In this document: piece after piece, positions 1 through 9,199 of the stretch
Numbering within the stretch: position 1 is the first letter of the stretch
Layout of the letters: every line of letters starts with the position of its first letter
Assembly (NCBI RefSeq): GCF_945980375.1
Contig: NZ_CAMFQO010000019.1
Coordinates: forward strand, 1 to 33,296
Direction: 5' to 3'
Origin: an uncultured Eubacterium sp.
GTDB taxonomy: Bacteria > Bacillota > Clostridia > Oscillospirales > Acutalibacteraceae
DNA: 33,296 nucleotides
The notes under the pieces: generated by a model
The model's input: the letters and a program-made list of their open reading frames with translations, nothing else
Databases searched by the model: none
What the model was told of the DNA's origin: nothing
Translations under genes and position numbers: made by a program

Positions 1-43
1 TAGGAGTCCGTCTCGTGGGCTCGGAGATGTGTATAAGAGACAG
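1..43. other. Illumina Nextera i7 adapter remnant (not genomic)
   Basis: Bases 10-43 match the Nextera transposase read-2 adapter, ending in the 19-base mosaic end (25-43, AGATGTGTATAAGAGACAG). Bases 2-9 (AGGAGTCC) equal the i7 index N705 as it appears in the oligo, and base 1 is the last base of the flow-cell arm. This is library-construction sequence retained at a contig end. The contig is therefore from tagmented Illumina data and the left edge is an assembly end, not a biological boundary. Confidence 0.97.
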
Positions 44-819
44 ATATAATAATTAATGCACATATCCAAATAATCATTTTGAGACAAATAGAAACATTTT
101 CTACTGAATTGTTTTGTAATATCTATTATTTTTCTTCTAACATCTAAACTACCATATAAATTTTCAATATTTCTTCTAGTCGCACTATTTCTTCTGCAAA
201 ATACACAATAAAGAGCCTCATCCAAATACGAAGCTATCTTAGCATTTTTACAATAATTTATTAAAAACAAATTATCTTCTGCTATTTTCAAAGATTCATC
301 AAATAGTTCTGTTATTAAATCTCTTTTAATGACTTTATTCCACACACTAAAAAACACTGTTCTGGGAGAATCAAATAAATGTTCAACAAATTTGTCAATG
401 GTCATTGGACTATGTATTTTTAAATTTGGTATATTTTCAACTATTTTATCTTCAATAAGATTTTTGATCCTACAACATACAATATCCGAATTATTTGTAA
501 CCATTAAATCAATCATTTTTTCGTACATTGTCGACTCAATAAAATCATCAGGATCAACAAACCCCAGATATACACCTTGAGCGATTCTTATTCCTGCATT
601 TCTGGCAGCACTAACACCTTGATTATCTTGATGAATAACAACTATTCTGTTATCTTTTTCGGCATACTCATCTAATATTTTGCCACAATTATCAGTCGAA
701 CCGTCATTAATAAAAATTGCCTCAAAATCAGTAAATGTTTGATTTAGAATACTGTTTATACACCTTTGTAAATATTGTTCAACATTATAAACAGGAATAA
801 TAATTGATAGTTTTGGCAT
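44..819 (-). CDS. Family 2 glycosyltransferase, 3' end missing
   Basis: The reading frame opens at ATG 817-819 behind AAGGAG (about 7 nt) and stays open to the adapter junction, so roughly 258 N-terminal residues are present and the C-terminus is lost. The start reads MPKLSIIIPVYNVEQYL, the GT-A nucleotide-sugar binding strand of GT2 enzymes. It is followed by the INDGSTDN loop, GVSAARNAGI and FVDPDDF, the last being the DxD-like metal/UDP site (normally DSDD). It probably transfers one sugar from a nucleotide donor to the undecaprenyl-linked polysaccharide precursor at the cytoplasmic face of the membrane. It is the last visible gene of the minus-strand operon, 9 bp after the preceding gene. 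Donor and linkage cannot be read from the sequence. Confidence 0.9.
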
Positions 820-828
820 AATGGCTCC

Positions 829-1713
829 TTATTTTTTTAGAATATTTATCAACTTATTTCTTAGCTGAATTCGCTTGATAAATAATTTCATCATGAATTT
901 TAAAAATATTTTTTGAATAGGATTAATGTTTTGATAATTCTCGTAGTAATATATTCTGGATTTATGTGTTAATTTCAATGTTTCGATTTTATTGTAAACT
1001 GTAGAAGTTGATGTTCCATGATTATGAACAAAAAACAAATCATTTACAAACGCAGCTTTATATCCCAAATTGAGTAGTTTTCGTCCCAAAATGCGTTCTT
1101 CACAATATAAAAATACGCCATCATCCAAAAAACCAATTTCTTTTAATACATCTGCACGAATTGCAAAAAAAGAGCCCGGAATAAATTCAGTTTCAATCAA
1201 TCTATTATAATTAGTATAAACCGGATCTTTAAAACATCTGCCTTTATTTAACTTAAATGTACATGCTAAAATATCGTCATAATAATTTGGTAATTTGATC
1301 GTCTTTTTTGAGAACGAGCCATCTTTTTCTTTCATAATGGGGGCTATCATCGCCAAATTATCATTAAGGCAAAAACAATCAATTAGCTTAGGAATAGTAT
1401 CATTTTCTAAAATGACATCCGGATTAGCAATAATAATGTATTCAGAATTATATTTATTTAATGCATATTTTGCACCGTAATTATTACCATAAGAATAGCC
1501 ACCGTTTATATCCGATACTATAAAATCTACTTTTGAGTTCTCATGATATTTATCGTTCAAAATAGACTCTGATTCATTTTTTGACCTATTATCTACAACA
1601 ATAATATGAAAATCATCATAATTAAAAGATAATAATAAGTCTGTTAAAAAAATTGTTGATTTATAATCGTTGTAATTAAGTATTACTATACTTGTATCCT
1701 TCAATTTGCTCAT
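829..1713 (-). CDS. Family 2 glycosyltransferase, rhamnosyltransferase-like
   Basis: A 294-aa GT2 protein. The chosen start is ATG 1711-1713 ([15 protein letters not shown]), which overlaps the TGA of the upstream gene as ATGA; an upstream in-frame ATG at 1726-1728 lies inside the previous gene and is less likely. Visible motifs are VVDNRS (nucleotide site), [13 protein letters not shown] and [10 protein letters not shown], the NPDV variant of the DxD motif typical of WbbL/RfbF-type rhamnosyltransferases. There is also a [15 protein letters not shown] stretch, resembling the catalytic acceptor-side ED region. Family knowledge suggests transfer of a deoxyhexose to the growing repeat unit; the specific sugar is inference. 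The basic C-terminus ([13 protein letters not shown]) may touch the membrane. Confidence 0.85.
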   Translation of the reverse strand: MSKLKDTSIVILNYNDYKSTIFLTDLLLSFNYDDFHIIVVDNRSKNESESILNDKYHENSKVDFIVSDINGGYSYGNNYGAKYALNKYNSEYIIIANPDVILENDTIPKLIDCFCLNDNLAMIAPIMKEKDGSFSKKTIKLPNYYDDILACTFKLNKGRCFKDPVYTNYNRLIETEFIPGSFFAIRADVLKEIGFLDDGVFLYCEERILGRKLLNLGYKAAFVNDLFFVHNHGTSTSTVYNKIETLKLTHKSRIYYYENYQNINPIQKIFLKFMMKLFIKRIQLRNKLINILKK

Positions 1714-2315
1714 CCTACCTTTACCCATTTAGATTTTTCAAAATCCCAAGTTTTAACTACCTTGGCAGGTGAACCGACCGCAATAGAATACGGTGGAATA
1801 TTTTTTGTAACGACACTATTTGCACCTATTATTGAATGTTTTCCTATAGTGACACCGGGTAAAACACATACTCTCTGCCCAACCCAACATCCTTCTTCTA
1901 TTGTAACATCTTTTACTATAATATCTCGTGGACTATATCCTCCTTCTATAGTTGGATCCATTCCGTGATTATGATCAGTAACAAACACATCTGGTCCAAA
2001 AAGAACATCATTGCCGATAGTTATATTCCCCGCACAAGTAATTCTTGCACGACATTGAACTCTAACATTATCACCAAATGACAAGTTTGAATTTAATTTT
2101 TCTTCAAAATGCGAATCATAAACAAGTAACTCACTATTAGGTCCAATCCAAGTATTATGTCCAATAATAATATTGTGTTTCCCTACAATCTCACAAGTAT
2201 CACCAAAACCAATTTTTCCTATTGCACTTGATTTATCAAATGATTTAAAACCCTTAATAAAAATTTTCTTTTTTATTCTAATTGCAATTCTCTTAAATAA
2301 TCCAAATACATTCAT
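1710..2315 (-). CDS. Left-handed beta-helix acyltransferase (maltose O-acetyltransferase-like)
   Basis: A 201-aa protein with imperfect hexapeptide repeats across about residues 35-185 ([47 protein letters not shown]). Its closing loop, [15 protein letters not shown], is the acetyl-CoA binding signature of xenobiotic/maltose acetyltransferases. The TDHNHG segment near residue 114 carries the catalytic histidine typical of this family. It probably O-acetylates a sugar of the polysaccharide, as a trimer, using acetyl-CoA. It lies 3 bp after the glycerophosphotransferase gene and overlaps the following GT2 by 4 bp, so the three are translationally coupled. The acceptor sugar is unknown. Confidence 0.85.
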   Translation of the reverse strand: MNVFGLFKRIAIRIKKKIFIKGFKSFDKSSAIGKIGFGDTCEIVGKHNIIIGHNTWIGPNSELLVYDSHFEEKLNSNLSFGDNVRVQCRARITCAGNITIGNDVLFGPDVFVTDHNHGMDPTIEGGYSPRDIIVKDVTIEEGCWVGQRVCVLPGVTIGKHSIIGANSVVTKNIPPYSIAVGSPAKVVKTWDFEKSKWVKVG

Positions 2316-2318
2316 ATA

Positions 2319-3485
2319 CTAACCAATCTTTTTTATTTCTTCATACACTCTATCACAATTATGATTATCATATATTTGATAGAAGTCTCTCATCCGATTA
2401 TAATATTTTTCAGTCATAATAAAATCATTTTGATAGGCCTCTTCAAGATTGCTAATCAGTTCATCAATACAATAAGCAACCTTTCCAAATCCGTTTATCT
2501 CAGCATCAAATACACTTGACTGATACTGCTTAGTAAAAAATTCTGCTTTATCAAATTGAAAATATAAAACAGGCTTATTCATATAAGCAAAATCAAAATG
2601 AACACTTGAGTAGTCGGTTATCAATAATGCCGATTCCTTTAGAAGCTCTTGAATGTCATATTGATTGTCCTTATAAACAATTTCTATCTTTTCACAATCT
2701 GTTTTGAACGAATTTACATATTTTCGCATATTGTTATGTAGATAAAACACCAATGTCAAACCGTTTTTGATTAAAAAGTTTTGTAATTGATCATTGAAAA
2801 TAAAACTTGAATACGCCTTAAAATATTCAGTTTCTTCAAAAACCGTATCAGGATTTTGAGCAATGTACGCTCTCCATGTCGGCATAAGAACAATTTTTTT
2901 CTTATTAACATTAATATCATGCCAGCCATCTAAGCGAGGAAATCCTGTATATACAACTTCATTCTTGGTATAGCCATAATTGTTTAATACATTTTCATAC
3001 TCTGCTTTTCCGCTACAAATATACAAATTGATCTTTGCATATTTTTGAAGGCAGAATTCAGATATGCCATATGATACCCCATGTGGAAGAAAAACATCTT
3101 TGACCTTTATGTATTTTTTTATTCTCCTACAAAAAGAAACAGAATCAAACGGACAACACCCATTCACATGTGCACTAATATGTATTGGAGACATAACATA
3201 ATACACAAAATGCTTAAAACTATTAAACTTAATTATGTTACCATATTCTTTGATTTTTTTATAGTCATCACTGGATTTATCAATTATATAATATACTTTT
3301 TCGTTTGGATGTTGTTCTCGCAAATATTTATAAAAATAATAGCCATTATCTCTTGCTTGATCTGGTCTTTCTGTAATTATCCAAACATTTTTATTGAATT
3401 TTCTCGCAAGCAATCCAATTGGAATTGCAAATGCAAATTTAATGGTTGTTATTATATTTTTAAAATTTACACTGCTTAATTTCAA
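2319..3485 (-). CDS. CDP-glycerol glycerophosphotransferase (TagB/TagF-like)
   Basis: A 388-aa protein of the CDP-glycerol:poly(glycerophosphate) glycerophosphotransferase family. Recognisable blocks are ITERPDQARDNGYYFYKYLR near residue 37, LPHGVSYG (HG donor-phosphate site) near 135, TGFPRLDGW, LMPTWRAY and LLITDYSSVHFDFAY near 289, the last being the second nucleotide-binding block. The start codon is TTG (3483-3485) with AGGAG about 7 nt upstream; no ATG fits. By family it transfers glycerol phosphate from CDP-glycerol, here probably onto the polysaccharide repeat unit, giving phosphoglycerol decoration or a teichoic-like linkage. No tagD (CDP-glycerol synthase) is visible, so the donor must come from elsewhere in the genome. 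An N-terminal hydrophobic patch (about residues 12-24) could anchor it to the membrane. Confidence 0.9.
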   Translation of the reverse strand: MKLSSVNFKNIITTIKFAFAIPIGLLARKFNKNVWIITERPDQARDNGYYFYKYLREQHPNEKVYYIIDKSSDDYKKIKEYGNIIKFNSFKHFVYYVMSPIHISAHVNGCCPFDSVSFCRRIKKYIKVKDVFLPHGVSYGISEFCLQKYAKINLYICSGKAEYENVLNNYGYTKNEVVYTGFPRLDGWHDINVNKKKIVLMPTWRAYIAQNPDTVFEETEYFKAYSSFIFNDQLQNFLIKNGLTLVFYLHNNMRKYVNSFKTDCEKIEIVYKDNQYDIQELLKESALLITDYSSVHFDFAYMNKPVLYFQFDKAEFFTKQYQSSVFDAEINGFGKVAYCIDELISNLEEAYQNDFIMTEKYYNRMRDFYQIYDNHNCDRVYEEIKKIG

Positions 3486-3494
3486 AATAATCTC

Positions 3495-4484
3495 CTAAAC
3501 TGAATACTTTTGGTCTATCTTTGTTATTTTTTCATATATTCTTCTAATCAATAAATAGAGGTGTGGAAGACATACTGTTAAAATAGACATCATTTTTACT
3601 TTATTATTTAAAAGTTTTAAAATTAGTTTCATATTTGATTTAATAGTTTTTTTTGCTTCGTTCTTATACTCAGTTGGAATTTTTGCGGTTGATTTTCCTA
3701 TCAAAAATCCAATATATCTTGAAAAAGCAATTTGATATAACTCATCATTATTACAATCAGCCATAATCGTTTCAAAAACCAACTTTGGACCATTAAATTT
3801 GTTAGGATTAAACGAGGATGTTGCCGCCGAATTATTACGCACCATATAATGATATTTGCATACATCTTCAAACACAGACTTTTTGCTCTCTTTGAATAAA
3901 TAATAGTTCATTAGTAAATCTTCATAATTTTTGATTTCTGTATTCATAACTCCGGTATGCAACAAATTTTGGAACAGAGTGTGGTGAAATAATTTATTAC
4001 AAAGTCCCGGTTCAACCATTGTGCCTTCTAAAAGATCACAAAGGCCTTTTAGATTGTCTTGTTCCACAAGACACCCTGTATTGTGATAATAATCAACACG
4101 CTTTGCACCTAAAACCATTTTGTATCCACAATGAGAAATGTCAGCATTATATTTAACAGCATTATTAATCAAAAATTCATACATATCCTCATCAATCAAA
4201 TCGTCACCATCAACAAAGCCTATCCATTCGCCGGTTGCGTGTTTAATTCCGTTAATGCGAGCAGAGGTCACTCCTCCGTTTTCTTGATGAATTGGAATAA
4301 TTCTTGAATCTATTTTTGCATAATTACAAATTATATCAAACGATTTGTCATTTGAACCATCATCAACAACAATAATTTCAATATTAGAATGTGTTTGAGC
4401 GCAAACTGAATCTAATGTTCTTTTGATATAATTTTGCAGATTATAAACAGGAATAATTACTGATATTTTGTCGTTAATCGACAT
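3495..4484 (-). CDS. Family 2 glycosyltransferase
   Basis: A 329-aa GT2 enzyme. ATG 4482-4484 is preferred because GGAGG sits 7 nt upstream; a TTG two codons earlier is in frame but badly spaced. Motifs are ISVIIPVYNLQNYI, VVDDGSNDKS, GGVTSARINGI and FVDGDDLID (DxD site). The C-terminal 80 residues are basic and hydrophobic (LLNNKVKMMSILTV, LPHLYLLIRRIYEK), suggesting membrane association. The gene overlaps the end of the upstream acyltransferase by 11 nt, so its ribosome binding site lies inside that gene. It probably adds one residue of the repeat unit; donor and linkage are unknown. Confidence 0.9.
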   Translation of the reverse strand: MSINDKISVIIPVYNLQNYIKRTLDSVCAQTHSNIEIIVVDDGSNDKSFDIICNYAKIDSRIIPIHQENGGVTSARINGIKHATGEWIGFVDGDDLIDEDMYEFLINNAVKYNADISHCGYKMVLGAKRVDYYHNTGCLVEQDNLKGLCDLLEGTMVEPGLCNKLFHHTLFQNLLHTGVMNTEIKNYEDLLMNYYLFKESKKSVFEDVCKYHYMVRNNSAATSSFNPNKFNGPKLVFETIMADCNNDELYQIAFSRYIGFLIGKSTAKIPTEYKNEAKKTIKSNMKLILKLLNNKVKMMSILTVCLPHLYLLIRRIYEKITKIDQKYSV

Positions 4485-5025
4485 ATCCAATTCCTCCGTT
4501 GTTTTTTAGTTCATCAATCATTTGCTGTTTTTTCTCTGTGGTTAGTTGCGCACTTCTCATTGTATAGCTTTCGTCATACGAAGGACAAACTTCAATTTCT
4601 TGTTTTTTTCGTTCTATATATTCATCATATGAACATATTACCTTTGCAGGATTGCCAAGAGCTAAAGAATTCGACGGAATATCCTTACTTACAACACTTC
4701 CTGCACCAATAACAACATTATCACCGATAGTAACACCGGGTAAAACAATAGATCCTGCACCTATAAATACATTACTACCTATATTAACAATACCTATTCT
4801 TGTTTTATTTAGTGCTGTTTTTGTACTGGCATCGTGAGCGAGTATATGCACCCTTGGCGCTAATGTAACATCATCGCCGATAGAAATTAACCAAGAATGT
4901 GAATCATCAATGATTACTCCATTAAGACGCTTAAAGTTTTTTCCTACTTTAAGTCCTCTGTTGATCAACTCTTCAGTTGATATCTCGCCCCTCAATCTAT
5001 AAATCAGTTTTCTTAATTTGAACAT
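4474..5025 (-). CDS. Left-handed beta-helix acyltransferase (hexapeptide repeat)
   Basis: A 183-aa protein with hexapeptide repeats at about residues 45-130 (ISIGDDVTLAPRV, IGIVNIGSNVFIGAGSIV, VTIGDNVVIGAGSVV). It closes with the NSLALGNPAKVIC acetyl-CoA loop. HILAHDAST near residue 60 supplies the likely catalytic His. The tail (about 140-183) is charged and Lys/Glu-rich, which is longer than in minimal members. It is the second putative O-acetyltransferase in the operon and is clearly a different subfamily from the one at 1710-2315, so at least two acylation sites on the glycan are plausible (inference). It overlaps both neighbours: 13 nt with the upstream GT4 gene and 11 nt with the downstream GT2. 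Confidence 0.85.
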   Translation of the reverse strand: MFKLRKLIYRLRGEISTEELINRGLKVGKNFKRLNGVIIDDSHSWLISIGDDVTLAPRVHILAHDASTKTALNKTRIGIVNIGSNVFIGAGSIVLPGVTIGDNVVIGAGSVVSKDIPSNSLALGNPAKVICSYDEYIERKKQEIEVCPSYDESYTMRSAQLTTEKKQQMIDELKNNGGIGYVD

Positions 5026-6134
5026 AAAATTAAATCCTCTAACAGTTTTTCAACATTTTCAACTGTTTCATTTGTACTGAATTTTTTGCCTCTTATTTTT
5101 GCCTGCTTTTTATATTTATCTAACAAACCCTCTTCTGTAAGTATTGTATAAATGCCATCATACAATGCGTTTTCATTATTTTCTGTTACAATACCATATT
5201 CGTTATTACAGCCAAGCAATTCATTCGCACCACTCACCTTTGTGCTAATGACAGGAGTGCCTATAACAAGTGACTCTGTAACTGCCGTACTAAAACCTTC
5301 GTGAAGCGAAGAACAAACAAATAAATCAGCAGCAGCTACGTATTTATAGGGATTTTCGTCAAATCCAAGCAAAAGGCATGAATCGCAAATGTTTAAATCC
5401 TTAATCATCAATTCTAACTTATTTCTGTCTCCGCCTTCACCAAGAATATACAGTTTGCTATTTATTCCGTTATCTAATAGCCTCTTGTGAATTCTGACGA
5501 GTCTATCATATCCCTTATGTTCAAAACTAAGCCTACCAACAGAAACTATATTAAAGCAGCCATCGCAATGACTTATAATATCCTGACTTTCCTTGGATTT
5601 TTCAATTATTTGGTTTGTTTCATTAACATTATATAAAACTTTACAGTCTGCTTTGACATCAAACAATGAACAAAAGTTTTCTTTTACCGTGTCTGCAACA
5701 CAAATAATTTTATCAAAAGAATTATAGCATTTTGTCATTTCTTCTTGACTTCTAAATGATGCTGAAAGCTCCTCAACAGTCTTATGTTCAATATGAATCC
5801 ACGCTATTTTTTTGCCATTATATGCAGATGCAATTCTACAGCAAGGACCTTCTAAAAACGAAACAACTACATCATAATTTTTTCTAATTACCAACTTACA
5901 TAATATATTCGGAGAAAACAACTTCATCAATTTAGTATTACCGGGGAACATTTTCTTAAATCCGCCAATGTAATGAACATCGTTAGATAAGAATTTTTTG
6001 TTTACTCCGACATCAAAAAGTGTTTGAATAGTTACATCGTATTTAGTTTTGTCTAAATTATTTGCTAGGTTTACAAGAACTTTTTCTGCACCACCATAGC
6101 TTAAATCGTGTATAAGAAATAGTATTTTTTTCAT
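5013..6134 (-). CDS. Family 4 glycosyltransferase
   Basis: A 373-aa GT-B enzyme. The N-terminal domain begins MKKILFLIHDLSYGGAEKVL, the glycine-rich acceptor loop with GGAE typical of GT4. The C-terminal domain shows NIVSVGRLSFEHKGYDRLV and LYILGEGGDRNKLE. The EX7E donor-binding block is seen as SLHEGFSTAVTESLVIGTPVI, with the two glutamates near residues 280 and 288. It is a retaining transferase by family, probably extending the polysaccharide repeat unit from a nucleotide-sugar donor. It starts 3 bp after the stop of the EpsG-like polymerase gene and overlaps the acyltransferase that follows. Confidence 0.9.
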   Translation of the reverse strand: MKKILFLIHDLSYGGAEKVLVNLANNLDKTKYDVTIQTLFDVGVNKKFLSNDVHYIGGFKKMFPGNTKLMKLFSPNILCKLVIRKNYDVVVSFLEGPCCRIASAYNGKKIAWIHIEHKTVEELSASFRSQEEMTKCYNSFDKIICVADTVKENFCSLFDVKADCKVLYNVNETNQIIEKSKESQDIISHCDGCFNIVSVGRLSFEHKGYDRLVRIHKRLLDNGINSKLYILGEGGDRNKLELMIKDLNICDSCLLLGFDENPYKYVAAADLFVCSSLHEGFSTAVTESLVIGTPVISTKVSGANELLGCNNEYGIVTENNENALYDGIYTILTEEGLLDKYKKQAKIRGKKFSTNETVENVEKLLEDLILCSN

Positions 6135-6137
6135 AGA

Positions 6138-7307
6138 TTAATAATAAAATAAATTCAGTTTTTCACTACCGTAAAAACCAGCTCCTTGCATTGCGAAGGA
6201 ATAGTAAAAATATGCAAAATAAAGCACATAGCATGCAATTTTTATAAACGTTCTGGTTTTTCCCTCAAATGTTTTATTCAGCAACCATGGTAGTAAGATA
6301 TAGTCGGGTAACATAAAGTAAATTGGCATTCTTCCAACTAAAATACCGCTGGTAACTGTACCGACTAAATATACGCCTGTTGCAACAACAGACATATTAA
6401 TGCATATGTCAATAACATAATCGTGTTGTTCATCGACTGCTTTCTTTCTTACAAATGCTATTATTGGTGGTACTGCAGATATTAGAACACGAATAAAGTT
6501 AACTCCATCATCAATAGCACCATCTTCCATTCCATAATTCAGAAGAGCTGAACCAACACCTTCATTTTCGGTTCCTTCAAAGGATGCATCAAGAAAATCT
6601 GTAAATTGATCTATTCCAAAAATGATCAACAAGGTAGCGATAATACAAAACCAAATCCCCTTGCTCCAAGGTTTCAACCTTACAATAAAATATAACGGTA
6701 TCCAAAATAAAGCTGTTTGATGAATTGTTGCAGCCAAGAGTACCAAGAGTAAAAACCTAATCGTTTTTCTCTTTAATACATAGTTAAACCCATACATTAT
6801 CAAGCATACCGCCAAAAATTGGCGAACACCATTCATCATCCACGTAAATGATCCACTTGCCACAAACAAAAATGCACTCATGGCGAAATTAATTGAATGT
6901 TGATAATACAATTTTATAATTGCACCGGTTGAAATTATTGCCAAAAATGTAAACCAAATGGTATAATCCTTTGAAATAAAATGTTTAAAAATTATTTGAA
7001 GTATATCAAACCCTTTTGATTTACTGTCACTATCAATAATTGGCTTAATGTCTGATAAATCACTTGAGGCCTTTTGAAACTCAAGAACATATAGCCAAGT
7101 ATCGCCATAATTACTTCTATATGAAATAAAAAACACCATAACTGCAAATGATAATAATGCAAAAAATAATGGTATTGATTTTTGATACTTTTGATGTTCA
7201 ATATCATTTGGACCAAATGGCACTACTCTTGAGCTATTAATTCTCAAATAATATCCAAAGGCAGAAATCACTGTTGTTGAAATTAAAATTATATAAAATA
7301 CAAACAT
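6138..7307 (-). CDS. EpsG-family polysaccharide polymerase (Wzy-like)
   Basis: A 389-aa polytopic membrane protein with about ten hydrophobic segments. It begins with a membrane helix at residues 1-20 and contains the family hallmarks FFISYRSNYGDTWLYVLEF (the YR..GxDTxxY motif of EpsG-like proteins, here with GDTW) near residue 60. Further on are ASGSFTWMMNGVRQFLAVCLIMYG (NGxRQ) near 152 and AATIHQTALFWIPLYF (the HxTA motif) near 192. By family it polymerises undecaprenyl-linked repeat units or synthesises the chain on the outer face of the membrane. It is the only polymerase candidate in the cluster. No Wzx-type flippase gene is visible, so that function must lie beyond the contig end or elsewhere. 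Confidence 0.85.
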   Translation of the reverse strand: MFVFYIILISTTVISAFGYYLRINSSRVVPFGPNDIEHQKYQKSIPLFFALLSFAVMVFFISYRSNYGDTWLYVLEFQKASSDLSDIKPIIDSDSKSKGFDILQIIFKHFISKDYTIWFTFLAIISTGAIIKLYYQHSINFAMSAFLFVASGSFTWMMNGVRQFLAVCLIMYGFNYVLKRKTIRFLLLVLLAATIHQTALFWIPLYFIVRLKPWSKGIWFCIIATLLIIFGIDQFTDFLDASFEGTENEGVGSALLNYGMEDGAIDDGVNFIRVLISAVPPIIAFVRKKAVDEQHDYVIDICINMSVVATGVYLVGTVTSGILVGRMPIYFMLPDYILLPWLLNKTFEGKTRTFIKIACYVLYFAYFYYSFAMQGAGFYGSEKLNLFYY

Positions 7308-7315
7308 ACTAAACT

Positions 7316-8206
7316 CTACTTTGCTTTGTGTTTAACATAAAATGAAAATAATACACCCGGAACAATTAATAAAATACATAATAACTTACTTGGGCAATCT
7401 CTAATTATGTGTTTTTTCTTGGCGTGTATGGAACTCGAAATATAATGAATTACATTTTTCACCTTAAACTTCCAACTGGAATTTGGTAAAGATAAGTAAT
7501 ATTTTCTAATAGCTAAGAAGCTATTTGGACTATTCAAATATTGTTTGAAAATTGAATCCGTCATACCGTTTTGTTGATATTCAACAAATTTTAGATTTTC
7601 ATTCATTACTAAAAAATCATAGTTTTCAGATATTTTGAGATGCATAATGTGCGGATTATAGTTTTTCTCTCCGTTTATACTTTCTTGCGGAGCAACAGAT
7701 TTATATAAATCTGTCCTTACTACATTTGCCCTATCACCATTGACAATATGATACTTTCCCAAAAGTAAATCTATCAGATTTATTGATTTTTGATTTGGTA
7801 ATTTATCACCTATAATACTACCATCACAATAACAATCTAAACCAACTATTCCTGCATATTCATTTGAGCCATATTTTCTCCAAAATCCAATAACCTTTTC
7901 AACTAAATCATCGGGAGCATAGTCGTCTGAATCAATACACATCATTAACTCTGTATTACAATACTCAATAGCACAATTATAACCTGTATGCAATCCGCCA
8001 TTATCTTTCTTAATATAAATAATATTAAATACATTATCTTGATTTTTCCAATCACTAACAATCTGCTCTGTGTTATCTGTTGAACCATCATCAATAATCA
8101 TCCAACAAAAATCCATAGAGGACTGTCTTCTTAACGATTCATATAGTCTTGGCAATGTGTCTGCACGATTATATGTAGGGCTAAATATTGTTAAAGTAAC
8201 ACTCAT
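7316..8206 (-). CDS. Family 2 glycosyltransferase
   Basis: A 296-aa GT2 enzyme: LTIFSPTYNRADTLPRLYESL, MIIDDGSTDNTEQIV, NGGLHTGYNCAI and MCIDSDDYAPDD carry the GT-A fold motifs including the DSDD metal site. The C-terminus has a hydrophobic stretch (LLCILLIVPGVLFSFYV, about residues 272-288), a likely membrane anchor. Its ATG (8204-8206) shares one base with the TAA of the upstream gene (TAATG), so translation is coupled. It belongs to a subgroup often found in capsule clusters with a PTYNRA start. The donor sugar is not predictable. Confidence 0.9.
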   Translation of the reverse strand: MSVTLTIFSPTYNRADTLPRLYESLRRQSSMDFCWMIIDDGSTDNTEQIVSDWKNQDNVFNIIYIKKDNGGLHTGYNCAIEYCNTELMMCIDSDDYAPDDLVEKVIGFWRKYGSNEYAGIVGLDCYCDGSIIGDKLPNQKSINLIDLLLGKYHIVNGDRANVVRTDLYKSVAPQESINGEKNYNPHIMHLKISENYDFLVMNENLKFVEYQQNGMTDSIFKQYLNSPNSFLAIRKYYLSLPNSSWKFKVKNVIHYISSSIHAKKKHIIRDCPSKLLCILLIVPGVLFSFYVKHKAK

Positions 8207-9186
8207 TATCTGTTGCTCTTCCTAACTTTTAAAAAAATTCTCAATATGAATAGCATAATTTTAAAACCAAATAATTTATTGAATAATGCTACTAACTTAA
8301 CTTTATCATTAGTGCCATTATTTAGTAAATAACTCATCGATTTTACTTTAACCAATAATTCTTTATCTCCATAGAAAAATACTACATAAAGATTTAGTAA
8401 AGTAATGTATTGATAAGCCAAATAATCAAATACATCTTGTGTATTTTCTGTTTTTAGTTTGTTCAAATAATCAAGAGAGTTTTCAATATTATTATACAAA
8501 TCAACTATTGACTGTTTATTTATGTTATGAGTAATAGAGGTCTCCTGCTGTCTATATACATACACATTATTCGGATAAACAGTATAATTCTTACATACTG
8601 TTAATAACTTTGCTGTCCATTCAACATCTTCCGAAGTAACACCGAATCTAAAATCAAATATATTTTGCTTAACAACATCTAATCTAACAAATTTCGTGCA
8701 AGCAGAACTGATTATCCAATTATTAGTTATTAATTCGTTTAATGAATAATCATATTGATCCCTATATGCATCAAAGTTCATTATTGGCTTGAAATAACCA
8801 TCTTTCCATTCTCCATATCCAAACACAATAACATCATATTGTTTCGTGCAAATAATATCGTTTATTTCTTTCAGAAAACACATATCATTCCAATAATCAT
8901 CACTATCAAGAAACCCAATATATTGTCCATTTGCTTTTTCTATTCCATAATTTCTTGCAGAAGATAAGCCACCATTTTCTTTATGATACACTTTTATAAA
9001 ATCATATTGTTCAGCATAATTATCGCATATTTTTCCACTGCTATCAGTTGAACCATCGTCAACTAAAATCACCTCAAAATTTTTGAAAGTTTGATGTGTT
9101 AGACTTTGTAAACATTTATCTAAATATTGCTCAACATTGTAAACCGGAACAACAATACTAAATAACAATTTCGTTTCCAAATTCAT
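8206..9186 (-). CDS. Family 2 glycosyltransferase
   Basis: A 326-aa GT2 enzyme with FSIVVPVYNVEQYLDKCL, ILVDDGSTDSSGKIC, GGLSSARNYGIEKA and IGFLDSDDYW. This is the most canonical GT2 domain of the cluster. The RFGVTSEDVEWTAKLL block near residue 181 corresponds to the acceptor/catalytic base region. The annotated ATG (9184-9186) has AGGGAG only 1-2 nt upstream, tighter than usual, so a slightly later TTG is possible. It lies 13 bp after the GT4 gene and ends overlapping the next GT2 by 1 nt. Confidence 0.9.
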   Translation of the reverse strand: MNLETKLLFSIVVPVYNVEQYLDKCLQSLTHQTFKNFEVILVDDGSTDSSGKICDNYAEQYDFIKVYHKENGGLSSARNYGIEKANGQYIGFLDSDDYWNDMCFLKEINDIICTKQYDVIVFGYGEWKDGYFKPIMNFDAYRDQYDYSLNELITNNWIISSACTKFVRLDVVKQNIFDFRFGVTSEDVEWTAKLLTVCKNYTVYPNNVYVYRQQETSITHNINKQSIVDLYNNIENSLDYLNKLKTENTQDVFDYLAYQYITLLNLYVVFFYGDKELLVKVKSMSYLLNNGTNDKVKLVALFNKLFGFKIMLFILRIFLKVRKSNR

Positions 9187-9199
9187 TCTCCCTAACTAA

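Noticed and set aside
329-580. 83-aa plus-strand ORF near the left end
   Set aside because: It lies antisense within the well-supported partial GT2 gene, has no ribosome binding site and shows no protein family features.
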